From positions 682,001 to 746,000 of the forward strand of contig CP119310.1 of NCBI GenBank assembly GCA_029203185.1: a stretch of DNA of 64,000 nucleotides. Direction: 5' to 3'. This stretch comes from Candidatus Chryseobacterium colombiense (GTDB taxonomy: Bacteria > Bacteroidota > Bacteroidia > Flavobacteriales > Weeksellaceae). Made by a program: the position numbers and the translations under genes. Under the pieces are notes generated by a model. That model was not told the origin of the DNA. It was given only the letters and a program-made list of their open reading frames with translations, and did no database searches. Positions 16,114 through 24,001 of the stretch are shown here, one piece after another. How positions within the stretch are numbered: the first letter of the stretch is position 1; each line of letters begins with the position of its first letter.

Positions 16114-16824
16114 TTAATTGATTCCCTGCTCTTTCCAAGTGAAAGGTGTTTTGATAAATCCTCCCGCTGCCATTACAATATCTTTGGGCTCTTTGGCAAG
16201 ATCCAATCCGTTACCGTCTATTACATCGTCTCCGGAGAACGCTGCTGTTCCCGGATTGATTAAATTTCTTATCGCAGAAGCATGTCTTGCCTCTACTGAA
16301 ACAATTTTTCCTGCAATCACTAAATAATCAGCATTGCTAATGTATTTACCGGCCCCGTTGTAAGCTGCCACACCTGTATCTTCAAGTGCTTTTGCCGTTG
16401 CCAATACAGAATTTCTGTCATTAAAATTCACATTCGGATATTGGAATTCCAGTTTAGGAAGAACATTCATCGTTGCCCCGCTTATTGCAGCTTTGAAGAA
16501 ATCTCTGTGGATCACTTCGTGATGATAAAGATCTGTGAACAGGTCTTTTTCAATGCTTGAGATTCCTGCATAGAAGTTATTAACAACCTTTGTATAAAAA
16601 TCCGCTTCAAGCTGTTCCAATGCATAAGCATAATTCAGAACACCTACGTCACCAGAACCTAAATCAAATACTTTATCATCGGCCATATAATCATATTGGT
16701 TATCATCACAACCAATCAATGTAAGTCCTGCCATTGCTAAGCCTATACCGCTGAGCTTTAAAAAATTCCGTCTGCTCGTATCAAGAGTAGCTCCCTGATT
16801 AGAAACATGAATAGTGTTTTTCAT
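16114..16824 (-). CDS. Ferritin-like domain protein 2 with Tat-type lipoprotein signal
   Basis: The 236-residue paralogue has a twin-arginine signal (TSRRNFLKLSGIG, about 16-28) ending in a lipobox-like LIGC, so it should be exported folded and anchored as a lipoprotein. The ferritin-like core shows ALEQLEADFY, HHEVIHRDFF, KALEDTGVAAY and SVEARHASAIR. A Tat route is consistent with a metal cofactor loaded in the cytoplasm. It precedes paralogue 1 in the same operon. A terminator separates it from the fasciclin gene upstream. Confidence 0.87.
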   Translation of the reverse strand: MKNTIHVSNQGATLDTSRRNFLKLSGIGLAMAGLTLIGCDDNQYDYMADDKVFDLGSGDVGVLNYAYALEQLEADFYTKVVNNFYAGISSIEKDLFTDLYHHEVIHRDFFKAAISGATMNVLPKLEFQYPNVNFNDRNSVLATAKALEDTGVAAYNGAGKYISNADYLVIAGKIVSVEARHASAIRNLINPGTAAFSGDDVIDGNGLDLAKEPKDIVMAAGGFIKTPFTWKEQGIN

Positions 16825-16888
16825 AATAATTATTTTTTTGTGTTAGATTATTGAATGAAATTGGATATCTAAGATTTTTACCCAAAAG

Positions 16889-16916
16889 GAAAAAACAGCA
16901 TATGAAATATGCTGTT
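16889..16916 (-). terminator. Terminator of the fasciclin gene
   Basis: AACAGCATAT (16894-16903), loop GAA and ATATGCTGTT (16907-16916) form a perfect 10-bp stem. On the minus strand it runs into T6. It separates the fasciclin gene from the ferritin-like pair. Confidence 0.8.
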
Positions 16917-16931
16917 TACACCACAAAACGT

Positions 16932-17501
16932 CTACGGCATCAATACCGTATCAATAACATGAATCACTCCGTTTGACTGATTTACGTCAGCGATTGTTAC
17001 TTTTGCATTATTTCCTTTAGAATCTTTTATGTACAGGTCTTTTCCTTTTGTCCAGAAAGTAAGATTTTCACCTTCAACGGTTTTCATCATAGCTTTTCCG
17101 TTTCCAGCTTTTACTGCTGCCCAGATTTGTTTAGCACTGTATTTTCCAGCAAGAACATGATAAGTTAATATCTTGGTAAGCGTTGCTTTGTTCTCTGGTT
17201 TTACAAGGTTTTCCACTGTACCTTTCGGTAATTTTGCGAATGCTTCATCTGTAGGGGCTAATACTGTAAATGGACCTGCTCCCTGTAAGGTTTCTACCAA
17301 ACCGGCTGCTTTTACAGCTGCTACCAAAGTTTTGTGATCTTTGGAGTTTACGGCGTTTTCAATAATGTTTTTAGAAGGATACATCGGAGCGCCTCCTACC
17401 ATTACTGTTTTTTCTTTTGACATCTGTGCAGCTGCATTTCCACTGAAAGCAAATGATAATACCATCATTCCTAAAACTGCGATTTTTGATTTTGTGTTCA
17501 T
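16932..17501 (-). CDS. Secreted fasciclin-domain protein
   Basis: The 189-residue protein has a signal peptide ([26 protein letters not shown]) and one FAS1 domain (about 45-188) with [29 protein letters not shown] and the closing [16 protein letters not shown]1 domains mediate adhesion or matrix contact; the bacterial role is poorly known. It lies divergent from the ECF sigma factor gene with about 300 bp between, a position common for sigma-controlled targets, which suggests but does not show regulation by that sigma factor. Confidence 0.92.
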   Translation of the reverse strand: MNTKSKIAVLGMMVLSFAFSGNAAAQMSKEKTVMVGGAPMYPSKNIIENAVNSKDHKTLVAAVKAAGLVETLQGAGPFTVLAPTDEAFAKLPKGTVENLVKPENKATLTKILTYHVLAGKYSAKQIWAAVKAGNGKAMMKTVEGENLTFWTKGKDLYIKDSKGNNAKVTIADVNQSNGVIHVIDTVLMP

Positions 17502-17777
17502 TGTTTCGATTTTAATTGTTATTGAATTTGATTGTTTTTAATTGTCTTGTTAAAATCATCTACGACGTTGGTTTTTATTTAGATTTAAAAATTTCATTTT
17601 TTTTATTAAACAATTGTAAATCAGGCTATTAATTTTTACAAGAATTGAATTTTTGAAGAAATTAATTGGGATATTGATGATGAAATCTTATAAATATTGA
17701 AAAATGTGTATAAAACTGCTCGATCAATTAATTATTAAATATCATTTGAAATAGATCTGAGATTTATTTTATTTTAC

Positions 17778-17785
17778 TACATTTG
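17778..17785 (+). promoter_or_regulatory. -7 promoter element for the ECF sigma gene
   Basis: TACATTTG fits TAnnTTTG exactly. Transcription would start near 17789-17792, about ten bases before the ATT proposed as start codon at 17802. This rules out starts further upstream. Confidence 0.6.
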
Positions 17786-17801
17786 AAAAAAATATCTCAC
17801 T

Positions 17802-18350
17802 ATTAAAACAACCTACTCGGAAGAACAACTTATCGTTTTACTGAAAGAAAAAAACGAAACTGGTTTTCATCATTTGTATGACAACTATTCCGGTGCGTTG
17901 TATGGAATTATTCTACGGATTGTTCAGTCTAAAGAATATACCGAAGAAGTTATTCAGGATGTTTTTGTTAAAATCTGGAATTCTATCCATCAGTATGATT
18001 CATCTAAAGGCAGATTCTATACCTGGATGATCAATATTGCAAGAAATACGGCAATAGATTATTTAAAATCAAAAAGTTTTCAAAACGAGTTAAAAAACCA
18101 ACCGCTTCCGGATTTCGTATATAACTCCAAAGAACTTTCAATCACTAATGATTCATCAGATTACATTGGATTTAATAAGGTGCTTGAAAGTCTGGACGTT
18201 GACAAGAAGGAACTTATCGATCTCGCGTATTATCAGGGATATACACAAAATGAAATATCCGATAAACTGAAAATACCGCTGGGAACGGTAAAAACTAAGA
18301 TGCGGAATGCGCTGATAAAATTAAAAGACTTGCTAAAAGATTATCAATAA
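17802..18350 (+). CDS. ECF-type RNA polymerase sigma factor with probable ATT start
   Basis: The coding frame is open from 17787 to the TAA at 18348. It contains no ATG, GTG or TTG before TTG 17874, yet conserved region 2 sequence (TTYSEEQLIVLLKEKNETGFHHLY) is encoded upstream of that TTG. The only start-like codon placed correctly is ATT at 17802, ten bases after the predicted transcription start. The 182-residue product then has sigma region 2 (EEVIQDVFVKIWNSIHQYD, TWMINIARNTAIDYLK) and region 4 (NEISDKLKIPLGTVKTKMR). The anti-sigma gene follows by one base. An AUU start would be unusual and could limit translation, as in infC. Confidence 0.85.
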   Translation: MKTTYSEEQLIVLLKEKNETGFHHLYDNYSGALYGIILRIVQSKEYTEEVIQDVFVKIWNSIHQYDSSKGRFYTWMINIARNTAIDYLKSKSFQNELKNQPLPDFVYNSKELSITNDSSDYIGFNKVLESLDVDKKELIDLAYYQGYTQNEISDKLKIPLGTVKTKMRNALIKLKDLLKDYQ

Positions 18351-18351
18351 A

Positions 18352-19161
18352 TTGAACACTAAAGAATACATATCATCCGGAATAATAGAATCTTATATTC
18401 TAGGTCTTGCTTCTCCTGAGGAAGCGGGGATTTTGGAGTGTGTTATGAAAAATAATGCAGAAGTAAAGGCGGCTGTTGAAGAAGCTCAAAAAACATTGGA
18501 GGATCTTGCTACTGTACAGTCTGTAACGCCTCCGGCAGATTTAAAAACAAAGATCTGGGATAAGATTCAGCAGGAACAGACTGTTGAGAAATTACATCCT
18601 GTAGTTTCAACAGATATACCTTCTGCAAAGCCTCAGGAAGAAATTAAAATTCAAGGGAATAGTAATTGGAAAGCTTTTGCAATTGCTGCATCGGTATTGT
18701 TTTTGATAAGTGTGGCAGGAAATCTTTTCTGGATGAATAGCCAGTCTGAAACCAAAGAAAATCTTACAAAAATACAGACCGAGAAGAAAAATCAGGATCT
18801 TGCAATGCAGAAAATGCATGAAAAAATAGAAATGGTTTCAAATCCTGATATGAAAATGGTTATGCTGAAAGGAGTAGAGAAACATGCCGATTCTAAAGCG
18901 ATGGTTTTCTGGAATACCAAAACAAAAGAAGTATATCTGAATGCTGATAGTTTACCCAAAGCTCCTGAAGGAATGCAGTATCAATTGTGGGCTATTGAAG
19001 ATGGAAAACCTGTGAATGCGGGAATGTACACGGAAGATAAAGACAGTAAAATAGCGATTGCCAATATTCCGAATGCCCAAGCTTTTGCCATTACTTTGGA
19101 AAAACAAGGCGGTAGTCCAACCCCTACTATGGAAAATATGTATGTAATGGGTGGGGTATAG
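18352..19161 (+). CDS. Anti-sigma factor, RskA type
   Basis: The 269-residue protein starts with TTG at 18352, one base after the sigma gene's stop. The N-terminal cytoplasmic part (about 1-85) is the sigma-binding region, one transmembrane helix follows (WKAFAIAASVLFLISVAGNLFW, about 103-124, key hydrophobic core AIAASVLFLISVAGN), a coiled-coil-like linker comes next and the C-terminal domain is of the anti-sigma-K RskA type (ending MYVMGGV). It should hold the sigma factor at the inner membrane until an envelope signal arrives. Confidence 0.9.
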   Translation: MNTKEYISSGIIESYILGLASPEEAGILECVMKNNAEVKAAVEEAQKTLEDLATVQSVTPPADLKTKIWDKIQQEQTVEKLHPVVSTDIPSAKPQEEIKIQGNSNWKAFAIAASVLFLISVAGNLFWMNSQSETKENLTKIQTEKKNQDLAMQKMHEKIEMVSNPDMKMVMLKGVEKHADSKAMVFWNTKTKEVYLNADSLPKAPEGMQYQLWAIEDGKPVNAGMYTEDKDSKIAIANIPNAQAFAITLEKQGGSPTPTMENMYVMGGV

Positions 19162-19227
19162 ATAGTAATTTCAATAAAATTCAGGCAGAATTTTAACATT
19201 AAATAATTAAAAACTAGTTAGTTTCAT

Positions 19228-19266
19228 AAAAAAGTTCAGTGGTATATTTACTGCTGAACTTTTTTT
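19228..19266 (+). terminator. Terminator after the sigma/anti-sigma operon
   Basis: GTTCAG (19234-19239) pairs with CTGAAC (19254-19259) with flanking A6 and T7 that extend the stem, across a 14-base loop. The T-run favours plus-strand termination. Confidence 0.75.
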
Positions 19267-19353
19267 GTCTACAAGCTTAATCTATGCTGATCTCATAAAT
19301 GAGGAAGATAATAAAAATATAAAAGTATATTTATATTCTTTTGTTTTTTTTAT

Positions 19354-19373
19354 TTAGTATATTTGTATACTAA
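19354..19373 (+). promoter_or_regulatory. Perfect 20-bp operator overlapping the -7 box of the carotenoid operon
   Basis: TTAGTATATTTGTATACTAA is a perfect inverted repeat with 8-base arms and a TTTG spacer. The -7 element TATATTTG (19358-19365) lies inside it, so a bound protein would block the promoter. The MarR-family gene begins 12 bp later at 19385, so it is the obvious candidate to bind and autoregulate. Confidence 0.8.
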
Positions 19374-19384
19374 TTTATCGATGT

Positions 19385-20056
19385 ATGCATTATTCTATTG
19401 TAAAAGATGTTCTCAACTTACTTGAAAAATTTGAGGTCGAAAATGAAAGCAATGCTTATGCTTCGGATATAGAAGGTTTCAAAACATGGTTGTGTACAAA
19501 AGAGTCTTCAGCATCCAAGAAAGAGAATGAACCTTATTGGGAGGGCAAAGAAAATGGAAGAAGCCCGGAAAGTGTAATAAGCACTTCATTGGTACACCTT
19601 AACAGATATGCGAAATCGTATTCAAAATCTGCAATCCTGGATTCTGATTTTGCAACACAGGAAGATTTTATTTATCTGATTACACTCAAGACATTTGGAG
19701 AAATGACCAAAATGGAGCTCATTAAAAAGAATATTCATGAGAAACCGGCAGGAATGCTGATTATCAACAGGCTTATTAAGCTTGGATGGATAGAGCAACA
19801 AGAGTCTGAGAAAGATAAAAGAACAAAAGTGATAAATATTACTGATTCAGGAAGGGTGTCCTTAGAAAATCAGATGAGCAGAATAAGAATGGCTACGAAT
19901 ATTGTAGCCGGAAATCTTGATCATTCAGAAAAAATGGAGCTGATAAGAATTCTTGAGAAATTGGAAAAATTCCATCATCCGATCTTCAGCCGTCATATAG
20001 AATCCAGAGAACTTATTGATACCATTAGCTCAGAATATTCATTCCTAAAAAATTAA
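19385..20056 (+). CDS. MarR-family transcriptional regulator of the carotenoid operon
   Basis: The 223-residue protein has a winged helix near 95-170 (EDFIYLITLKTFGEMTKMELIKKN, MLIINRLIKLGWIEQQESEKDKRTKVINITDSGR) typical of MarR proteins: helix-turn-helix, then a wing with the DKR-type motif. The N-terminal ~80 residues are longer than usual and of unknown role. It is the first gene of the carotenoid cluster and overlaps its promoter's operator. It likely represses the whole operon until a light, oxidant or metabolite signal arrives (inference). An ATG at 19381 in another frame is not used. Confidence 0.88.
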   Translation: MHYSIVKDVLNLLEKFEVENESNAYASDIEGFKTWLCTKESSASKKENEPYWEGKENGRSPESVISTSLVHLNRYAKSYSKSAILDSDFATQEDFIYLITLKTFGEMTKMELIKKNIHEKPAGMLIINRLIKLGWIEQQESEKDKRTKVINITDSGRVSLENQMSRIRMATNIVAGNLDHSEKMELIRILEKLEKFHHPIFSRHIESRELIDTISSEYSFLKN

Positions 20057-20058
20057 TC

Positions 20059-21531
20059 ATGAGTAAAAAAATAGCCATTATCGGTTCAGGATTTTCCGGT
20101 TTGTCTTCAGCAGCTTATCTGGCCAAAGAAGGCAACGAAGTTCATGTGTTTGAAAAAAACAGTAATGTGGGTGGAAGAGCAAGACAATTTAGAACCGAAG
20201 AAGGTTATACTTTTGATATGGGGCCAAGCTGGTACTGGATGCCGGATATTATAGAAGCATTTTTTGAGGATTTTGGAAAAAAGTCATCAGATTTTTATGA
20301 ATTGGTCAGATTAGATCCTCAGTTTGAAATGGTTTTTTCGGATGGAATCATGAGCATTCCGGACAGCTATGAGAAAATGACTGCTTTATTCGAAAAGATG
20401 GAAAAAGGAGCAGGAAAACAACTCGATGCTTTTATGAAAGATGCTCAGGTTAAATATGAGATCGGAATGAAAGATTTCGTCAACAAACCTTGTCATTCAT
20501 GGTTGGAGTTCGTTTCCCCAAAAATGGCTGCAAATGCATTGAAACTGGATTTGCTGAGTAGTTTTAGCAAGTTTGTGAGAAAGTATTTTAAGCATCCTAA
20601 GCTCATCACATTGATGGAGTTTCCGGTTATTTTTTTGGGAGCAGCACCCTCAAAAATTCCTGCTTTGTACAGCCTTATGAACTATGGTGGATATAAATTA
20701 GGGACTTGGTATCCAATGGGTGGTTTTTCAAAAGTAACTGAAGCGATGATGCAGATCGCAAAAGATCAGGGAGGGTATTTTCATTTTAATTCAACAGTTG
20801 AAAAGATTAATGTTGAAAATGATAAAGCTCATTCAATACAGGTGAATGGAGAAGAACAATATTTTGATATCGTTATTGCTTCATCAGATTACCATCATAC
20901 TGAGAGTAAGCTTCTTCCTACGAATAGCAGAAATTACGCTTCTTCCTATTGGGAAAAGAAAACATTTGCCCCTTCTTGCCTCATTTATTATTTAGGGATT
21001 AAAGGGAAAATTCCTGGTCTGAAGCATCATACCCTTTTCTTCGAGAATGAACTTGAATTGCATACTCATGAAATTTATGAAGATAAAAAATGGCCCACAA
21101 AACCATTATTTTATGCCTGCTGTCCATCTAAAACTGATCAAACGGTTGCTCCTGAAAATTGTGAGAATGTATTTCTTTTAATGCCTGTAGCACCCGGAAT
21201 AGAAGATTCTGAAGAAATAAGAGAAAAATATTTCCATGAAATGATCAGAAGGCTGGAAATCCACACCGGAAGTTCAGATATCCTTTCAAAAATAGAGTAT
21301 AAAAGAAGTTATTGTATCAATGATTTTGAAGAAGATTATAATGCCTACAAAGGAAATGCTTATGGTCTTGCCAATACATTATCCCAAACGGCAGTTCTAA
21401 AACCTTCAATGAGAAATAAAAAAATTAAAAACCTGTTGTATACCGGACAGCTTACAGTTCCCGGACCGGGAGTGCCTCCATCTATAATTTCCGGTAAAAT
21501 AGCAGCGAATGAAGCCAGCAAAATAAATTAA
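20059..21531 (+). CDS. crtI: Phytoene desaturase
   Basis: The 490-residue flavoenzyme converts phytoene to lycopene by successive desaturations. The N-terminal FAD-binding GxGxxG motif reads IIGSGFSGLSSAAYLAKEG (about 6-24) followed by EKNSNVGGRARQ, and the C-terminal family signature LTVPGPGVPPSIISG is intact (about 465-482). It follows the MarR gene by 2 bp and precedes crtB by 2 bp. Membrane association is expected. Confidence 0.97.
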   Translation: MSKKIAIIGSGFSGLSSAAYLAKEGNEVHVFEKNSNVGGRARQFRTEEGYTFDMGPSWYWMPDIIEAFFEDFGKKSSDFYELVRLDPQFEMVFSDGIMSIPDSYEKMTALFEKMEKGAGKQLDAFMKDAQVKYEIGMKDFVNKPCHSWLEFVSPKMAANALKLDLLSSFSKFVRKYFKHPKLITLMEFPVIFLGAAPSKIPALYSLMNYGGYKLGTWYPMGGFSKVTEAMMQIAKDQGGYFHFNSTVEKINVENDKAHSIQVNGEEQYFDIVIASSDYHHTESKLLPTNSRNYASSYWEKKTFAPSCLIYYLGIKGKIPGLKHHTLFFENELELHTHEIYEDKKWPTKPLFYACCPSKTDQTVAPENCENVFLLMPVAPGIEDSEEIREKYFHEMIRRLEIHTGSSDILSKIEYKRSYCINDFEEDYNAYKGNAYGLANTLSQTAVLKPSMRNKKIKNLLYTGQLTVPGPGVPPSIISGKIAANEASKIN

Positions 21532-21533
21532 CT

Positions 21534-22370
21534 ATGAAAAAATTGTTTGACGACCTTTCTTACAAGGTAAGCAGAGAAACTACAAAGCTGTACAGTACAA
21601 GCTTTTCTCTGGGGATAATAGCACTTGCACCAAAACTGAGAAATCCGATATATGCCATTTATGGATATGTGCGCCTTGCCGATGAAATTGTGGACAGCTT
21701 TCATGCCTATGATAAGCAAAAGCTTTTATTGCGGTATAAAGAGGAGACTTTTCAGGCTTTGGAAGATGGCATTTCACTTAATCCCATCTTACAGTCTTTT
21801 CAGGAAACGGTTCATAAATACAAGATTGATTACAGTCTCATTCACCAGTTTCTGAAAAGCATGGAAATGGATCTCCAAAAAATTGATTATAATTCGGATT
21901 TGTATAAGGAATATATTGTAGGATCTGCCGAAGTTGTGGGTCTTATGTGCCTTCATATATTTACGGAAGGAAATACCAAAGAGTTTGAGAGGCTGAAACC
22001 TTATGCAATGATGTTGGGATCTGCATTTCAGAAAGTCAATTTTCTTAGGGATATGAAAGATGATTATCAGATCTTAGGACGATGCTATTTTCCGAATGTA
22101 GATATTTCTTATTTTGACAATACGGTGAAAGCTCATATTGAAAAAGAGATAGAAGAAGAATTTCAAATAGCGCTGCAGGGAATTAAAAAGCTTCCGGGTT
22201 CTTCAAGATTCGGTGTTTATCTTGCCTTTAAATATTACACTTCACTGTTCAGAAAAATAAAGAGAACTTCTGCCAATGAAATGATCAATCGAAGAATAAG
22301 AATATCCAACGGTAAGAAAATTTCGGTAATGATGAGCAGTTATCTGCAATATAAAACTTCTTTTTTATAG
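21534..22370 (+). CDS. crtB: Phytoene synthase
   Basis: The 278-residue squalene/phytoene synthase family protein condenses two geranylgeranyl diphosphates to phytoene. The first aspartate-rich motif is in YVRLADEIVDSF (about 45-56), the second is in NFLRDMKDDYQ (about 168-178), and YCTSTSFS-like start reads LYSTSFSLG. Length is normal. No crtE gene (geranylgeranyl diphosphate synthase) is in the cluster, so it must be elsewhere. Confidence 0.96.
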   Translation: MKKLFDDLSYKVSRETTKLYSTSFSLGIIALAPKLRNPIYAIYGYVRLADEIVDSFHAYDKQKLLLRYKEETFQALEDGISLNPILQSFQETVHKYKIDYSLIHQFLKSMEMDLQKIDYNSDLYKEYIVGSAEVVGLMCLHIFTEGNTKEFERLKPYAMMLGSAFQKVNFLRDMKDDYQILGRCYFPNVDISYFDNTVKAHIEKEIEEEFQIALQGIKKLPGSSRFGVYLAFKYYTSLFRKIKRTSANEMINRRIRISNGKKISVMMSSYLQYKTSFL

Positions 22371-22386
22371 TATAATACCTTAAACC

Positions 22387-22857
22387 ATGGTGCATACAAT
22401 TTATAAAAAACAGCAGCTGAATTGTAATATCGAAGAAGCATGGAAATTCTTTTCTTCAGCGAATAATCTTGCGATCATCACACCACCTGAGATGAACTTT
22501 ACGGTGCTCACCAAAATGGATGATGATGAAATTTTTGAAGGGATGATCATTGATTACTATGTTTCTCCTATAATGGGAATAGAAATGAAATGGAAAACGG
22601 AAATTACCCAGGTTGATTTTCAAAAGAGTTTTACCGATTTCCAGAAAAAAGGACCGTACAAACTTTGGAACCATCATCATGAATTTATAGTCAATGATCA
22701 TGGAGTATTTATGAAGGATGTTGTGAAGTATGAGCTTCCTTTCGGATTTTTAGGTGAAATTGCCCATAAAATATTCGTCAGAAAGAAACTTGAGCATATT
22801 TTCAATTACAGATATAAAGTTTTGGAAGAGCTTTTTAATACACCCCAAAAATTATGA
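22387..22857 (+). CDS. SRPBCC-fold protein of the carotenoid cluster
   Basis: The 156-residue single-domain protein has the START/SRPBCC pattern (IYKKQQLNCNIEEAWKFFSSANNLAIITPPEMNF at the start) seen in proteins often annotated as cell-division-inhibitor-like. It binds a hydrophobic ligand in known relatives. Its fixed place between crtB and crtZ in flavobacterial carotenoid operons suggests a pigment-handling role, not proven here. The stop overlaps the crtZ start by 4 bp. Confidence 0.85.
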   Translation: MVHTIYKKQQLNCNIEEAWKFFSSANNLAIITPPEMNFTVLTKMDDDEIFEGMIIDYYVSPIMGIEMKWKTEITQVDFQKSFTDFQKKGPYKLWNHHHEFIVNDHGVFMKDVVKYELPFGFLGEIAHKIFVRKKLEHIFNYRYKVLEELFNTPQKL

Positions 22858-23312
22858 ATTTGCTGATCGTACTAAGTACATTTTTCATCATGGAAGGAAT
22901 GACGTGGTGTATTCATAAATACATTATGCATGGGTTTTTATGGAAATTACATAAAGATCACCACGATCATAGTAACCACGGTCCTATGGAAAAAAATGAC
23001 TATTTTTTCCTGATCTTTGCTTTGCCTACCATAGCGTTGATGTATTACGGAACTTTACAGAATTTTAATTTTTGGTTCTATATAGCAGTAGGTATAGCAT
23101 TATATGGAATGGCTTATTTCTTTGTTCACGATATTTTTATCCATCAAAGACTGAAGATCCTTCGGGATACTAAAAATCCTTATCTGCTTGCCATAAGAAG
23201 AGCGCATAAGCAGCACCATAAACATACAGGAAAAGAAAAAGGGGAGTGCTTCGGCTTTCTGTGGGTTCCTGTACAGTATTTCAAAATGTATTTTAATAAA
23301 AGCAAAGCCTGA
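22854..23312 (+). CDS. crtZ: Beta-carotene hydroxylase (fatty-acid-hydroxylase superfamily)
   Basis: The 152-residue membrane protein has the two-part histidine cluster of CrtZ: HKYIMHGFLWKLHKDHHDH (about 21-39) and HDIFIHQRL with RRAHKQHHKH (about 89-125), which bind the di-iron centre. It hydroxylates beta-carotene to zeaxanthin. It overlaps the SRPBCC gene by 4 bp and is followed by the cyclase, so the operon end product is zeaxanthin. Confidence 0.93.
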   Translation: MNLLIVLSTFFIMEGMTWCIHKYIMHGFLWKLHKDHHDHSNHGPMEKNDYFFLIFALPTIALMYYGTLQNFNFWFYIAVGIALYGMAYFFVHDIFIHQRLKILRDTKNPYLLAIRRAHKQHHKHTGKEKGECFGFLWVPVQYFKMYFNKSKA

Positions 23313-23314
23313 TA

Positions 23315-24001
23315 ATGCGGCAATATACCTATCTTTTGATTGATTTCTGTACGGTGATCATCTGTTTTATTTTTTCATTCCATCCTAAAATAAAGTTTAA
23401 CAGACATTTTACCGCATTTTTTAAAGCTTCGGTTATTGTGGCTTCAGTATTCATTATATGGGATATTTGGTTTACACAAAGAGGAGTTTGGTGGTTTAAT
23501 GATACTTATCTTTTAGGAATAAGGATATATAATCTTCCGGTGGAAGAAATTCTGTTTTTTTTCTGTATTCCCTTTTCATGTATTTTCACCTACTTCTGTA
23601 TAGATAAATTTTTTACGCTGGATTGGAATCCTTTACCAGAAAAAGCTTTTGTCTATGTTTCGATTATTTATTCGCTGATCATAGCTTCTTATTTTCACGA
23701 TAAAATCTATACTTTAGTAACGTTTGCTTCCACTGCAGTTAGTATTTTCATCCTTTATTTTGTATTTAAATCAAAATGGATTGGTAAAGCATCTCTTATC
23801 TATCTTTTTCTGATGCCTGGTTTTTTTGCAGTAAACGGAATCCTTACAGGAACAGGTCTGGAATCTCCCATTGTCAATTACAATCCACAGGATTTCTTAG
23901 GCATAAGAATGCTTACAATACCTATTGAAGATACCGTGTATGGGTACGAAATGATTTTGTGGAACATCTTTCTATTTCAAAAATTTAAAAATAATGAGTA
24001 A
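23315..24001 (+). CDS. Lycopene beta-cyclase, heterodimeric type fused in one chain
   Basis: The 228-residue integral membrane protein has about seven transmembrane helices and the CrtYc/CrtYd repeat: RGVWWFNDTYLLGIRIYNLPVEEILFFFCIPF in the first half and GIRMLTIPIEDTVYGYEMILWN in the second, with the two PxEE/D motifs as the catalytic acids. This matches the bacterial 'lycopene cyclase domain' proteins that cyclise lycopene to beta-carotene. It overlaps the photolyase gene by 8 bp. Confidence 0.93.
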   Translation: MRQYTYLLIDFCTVIICFIFSFHPKIKFNRHFTAFFKASVIVASVFIIWDIWFTQRGVWWFNDTYLLGIRIYNLPVEEILFFFCIPFSCIFTYFCIDKFFTLDWNPLPEKAFVYVSIIYSLIIASYFHDKIYTLVTFASTAVSIFILYFVFKSKWIGKASLIYLFLMPGFFAVNGILTGTGLESPIVNYNPQDFLGIRMLTIPIEDTVYGYEMILWNIFLFQKFKNNE

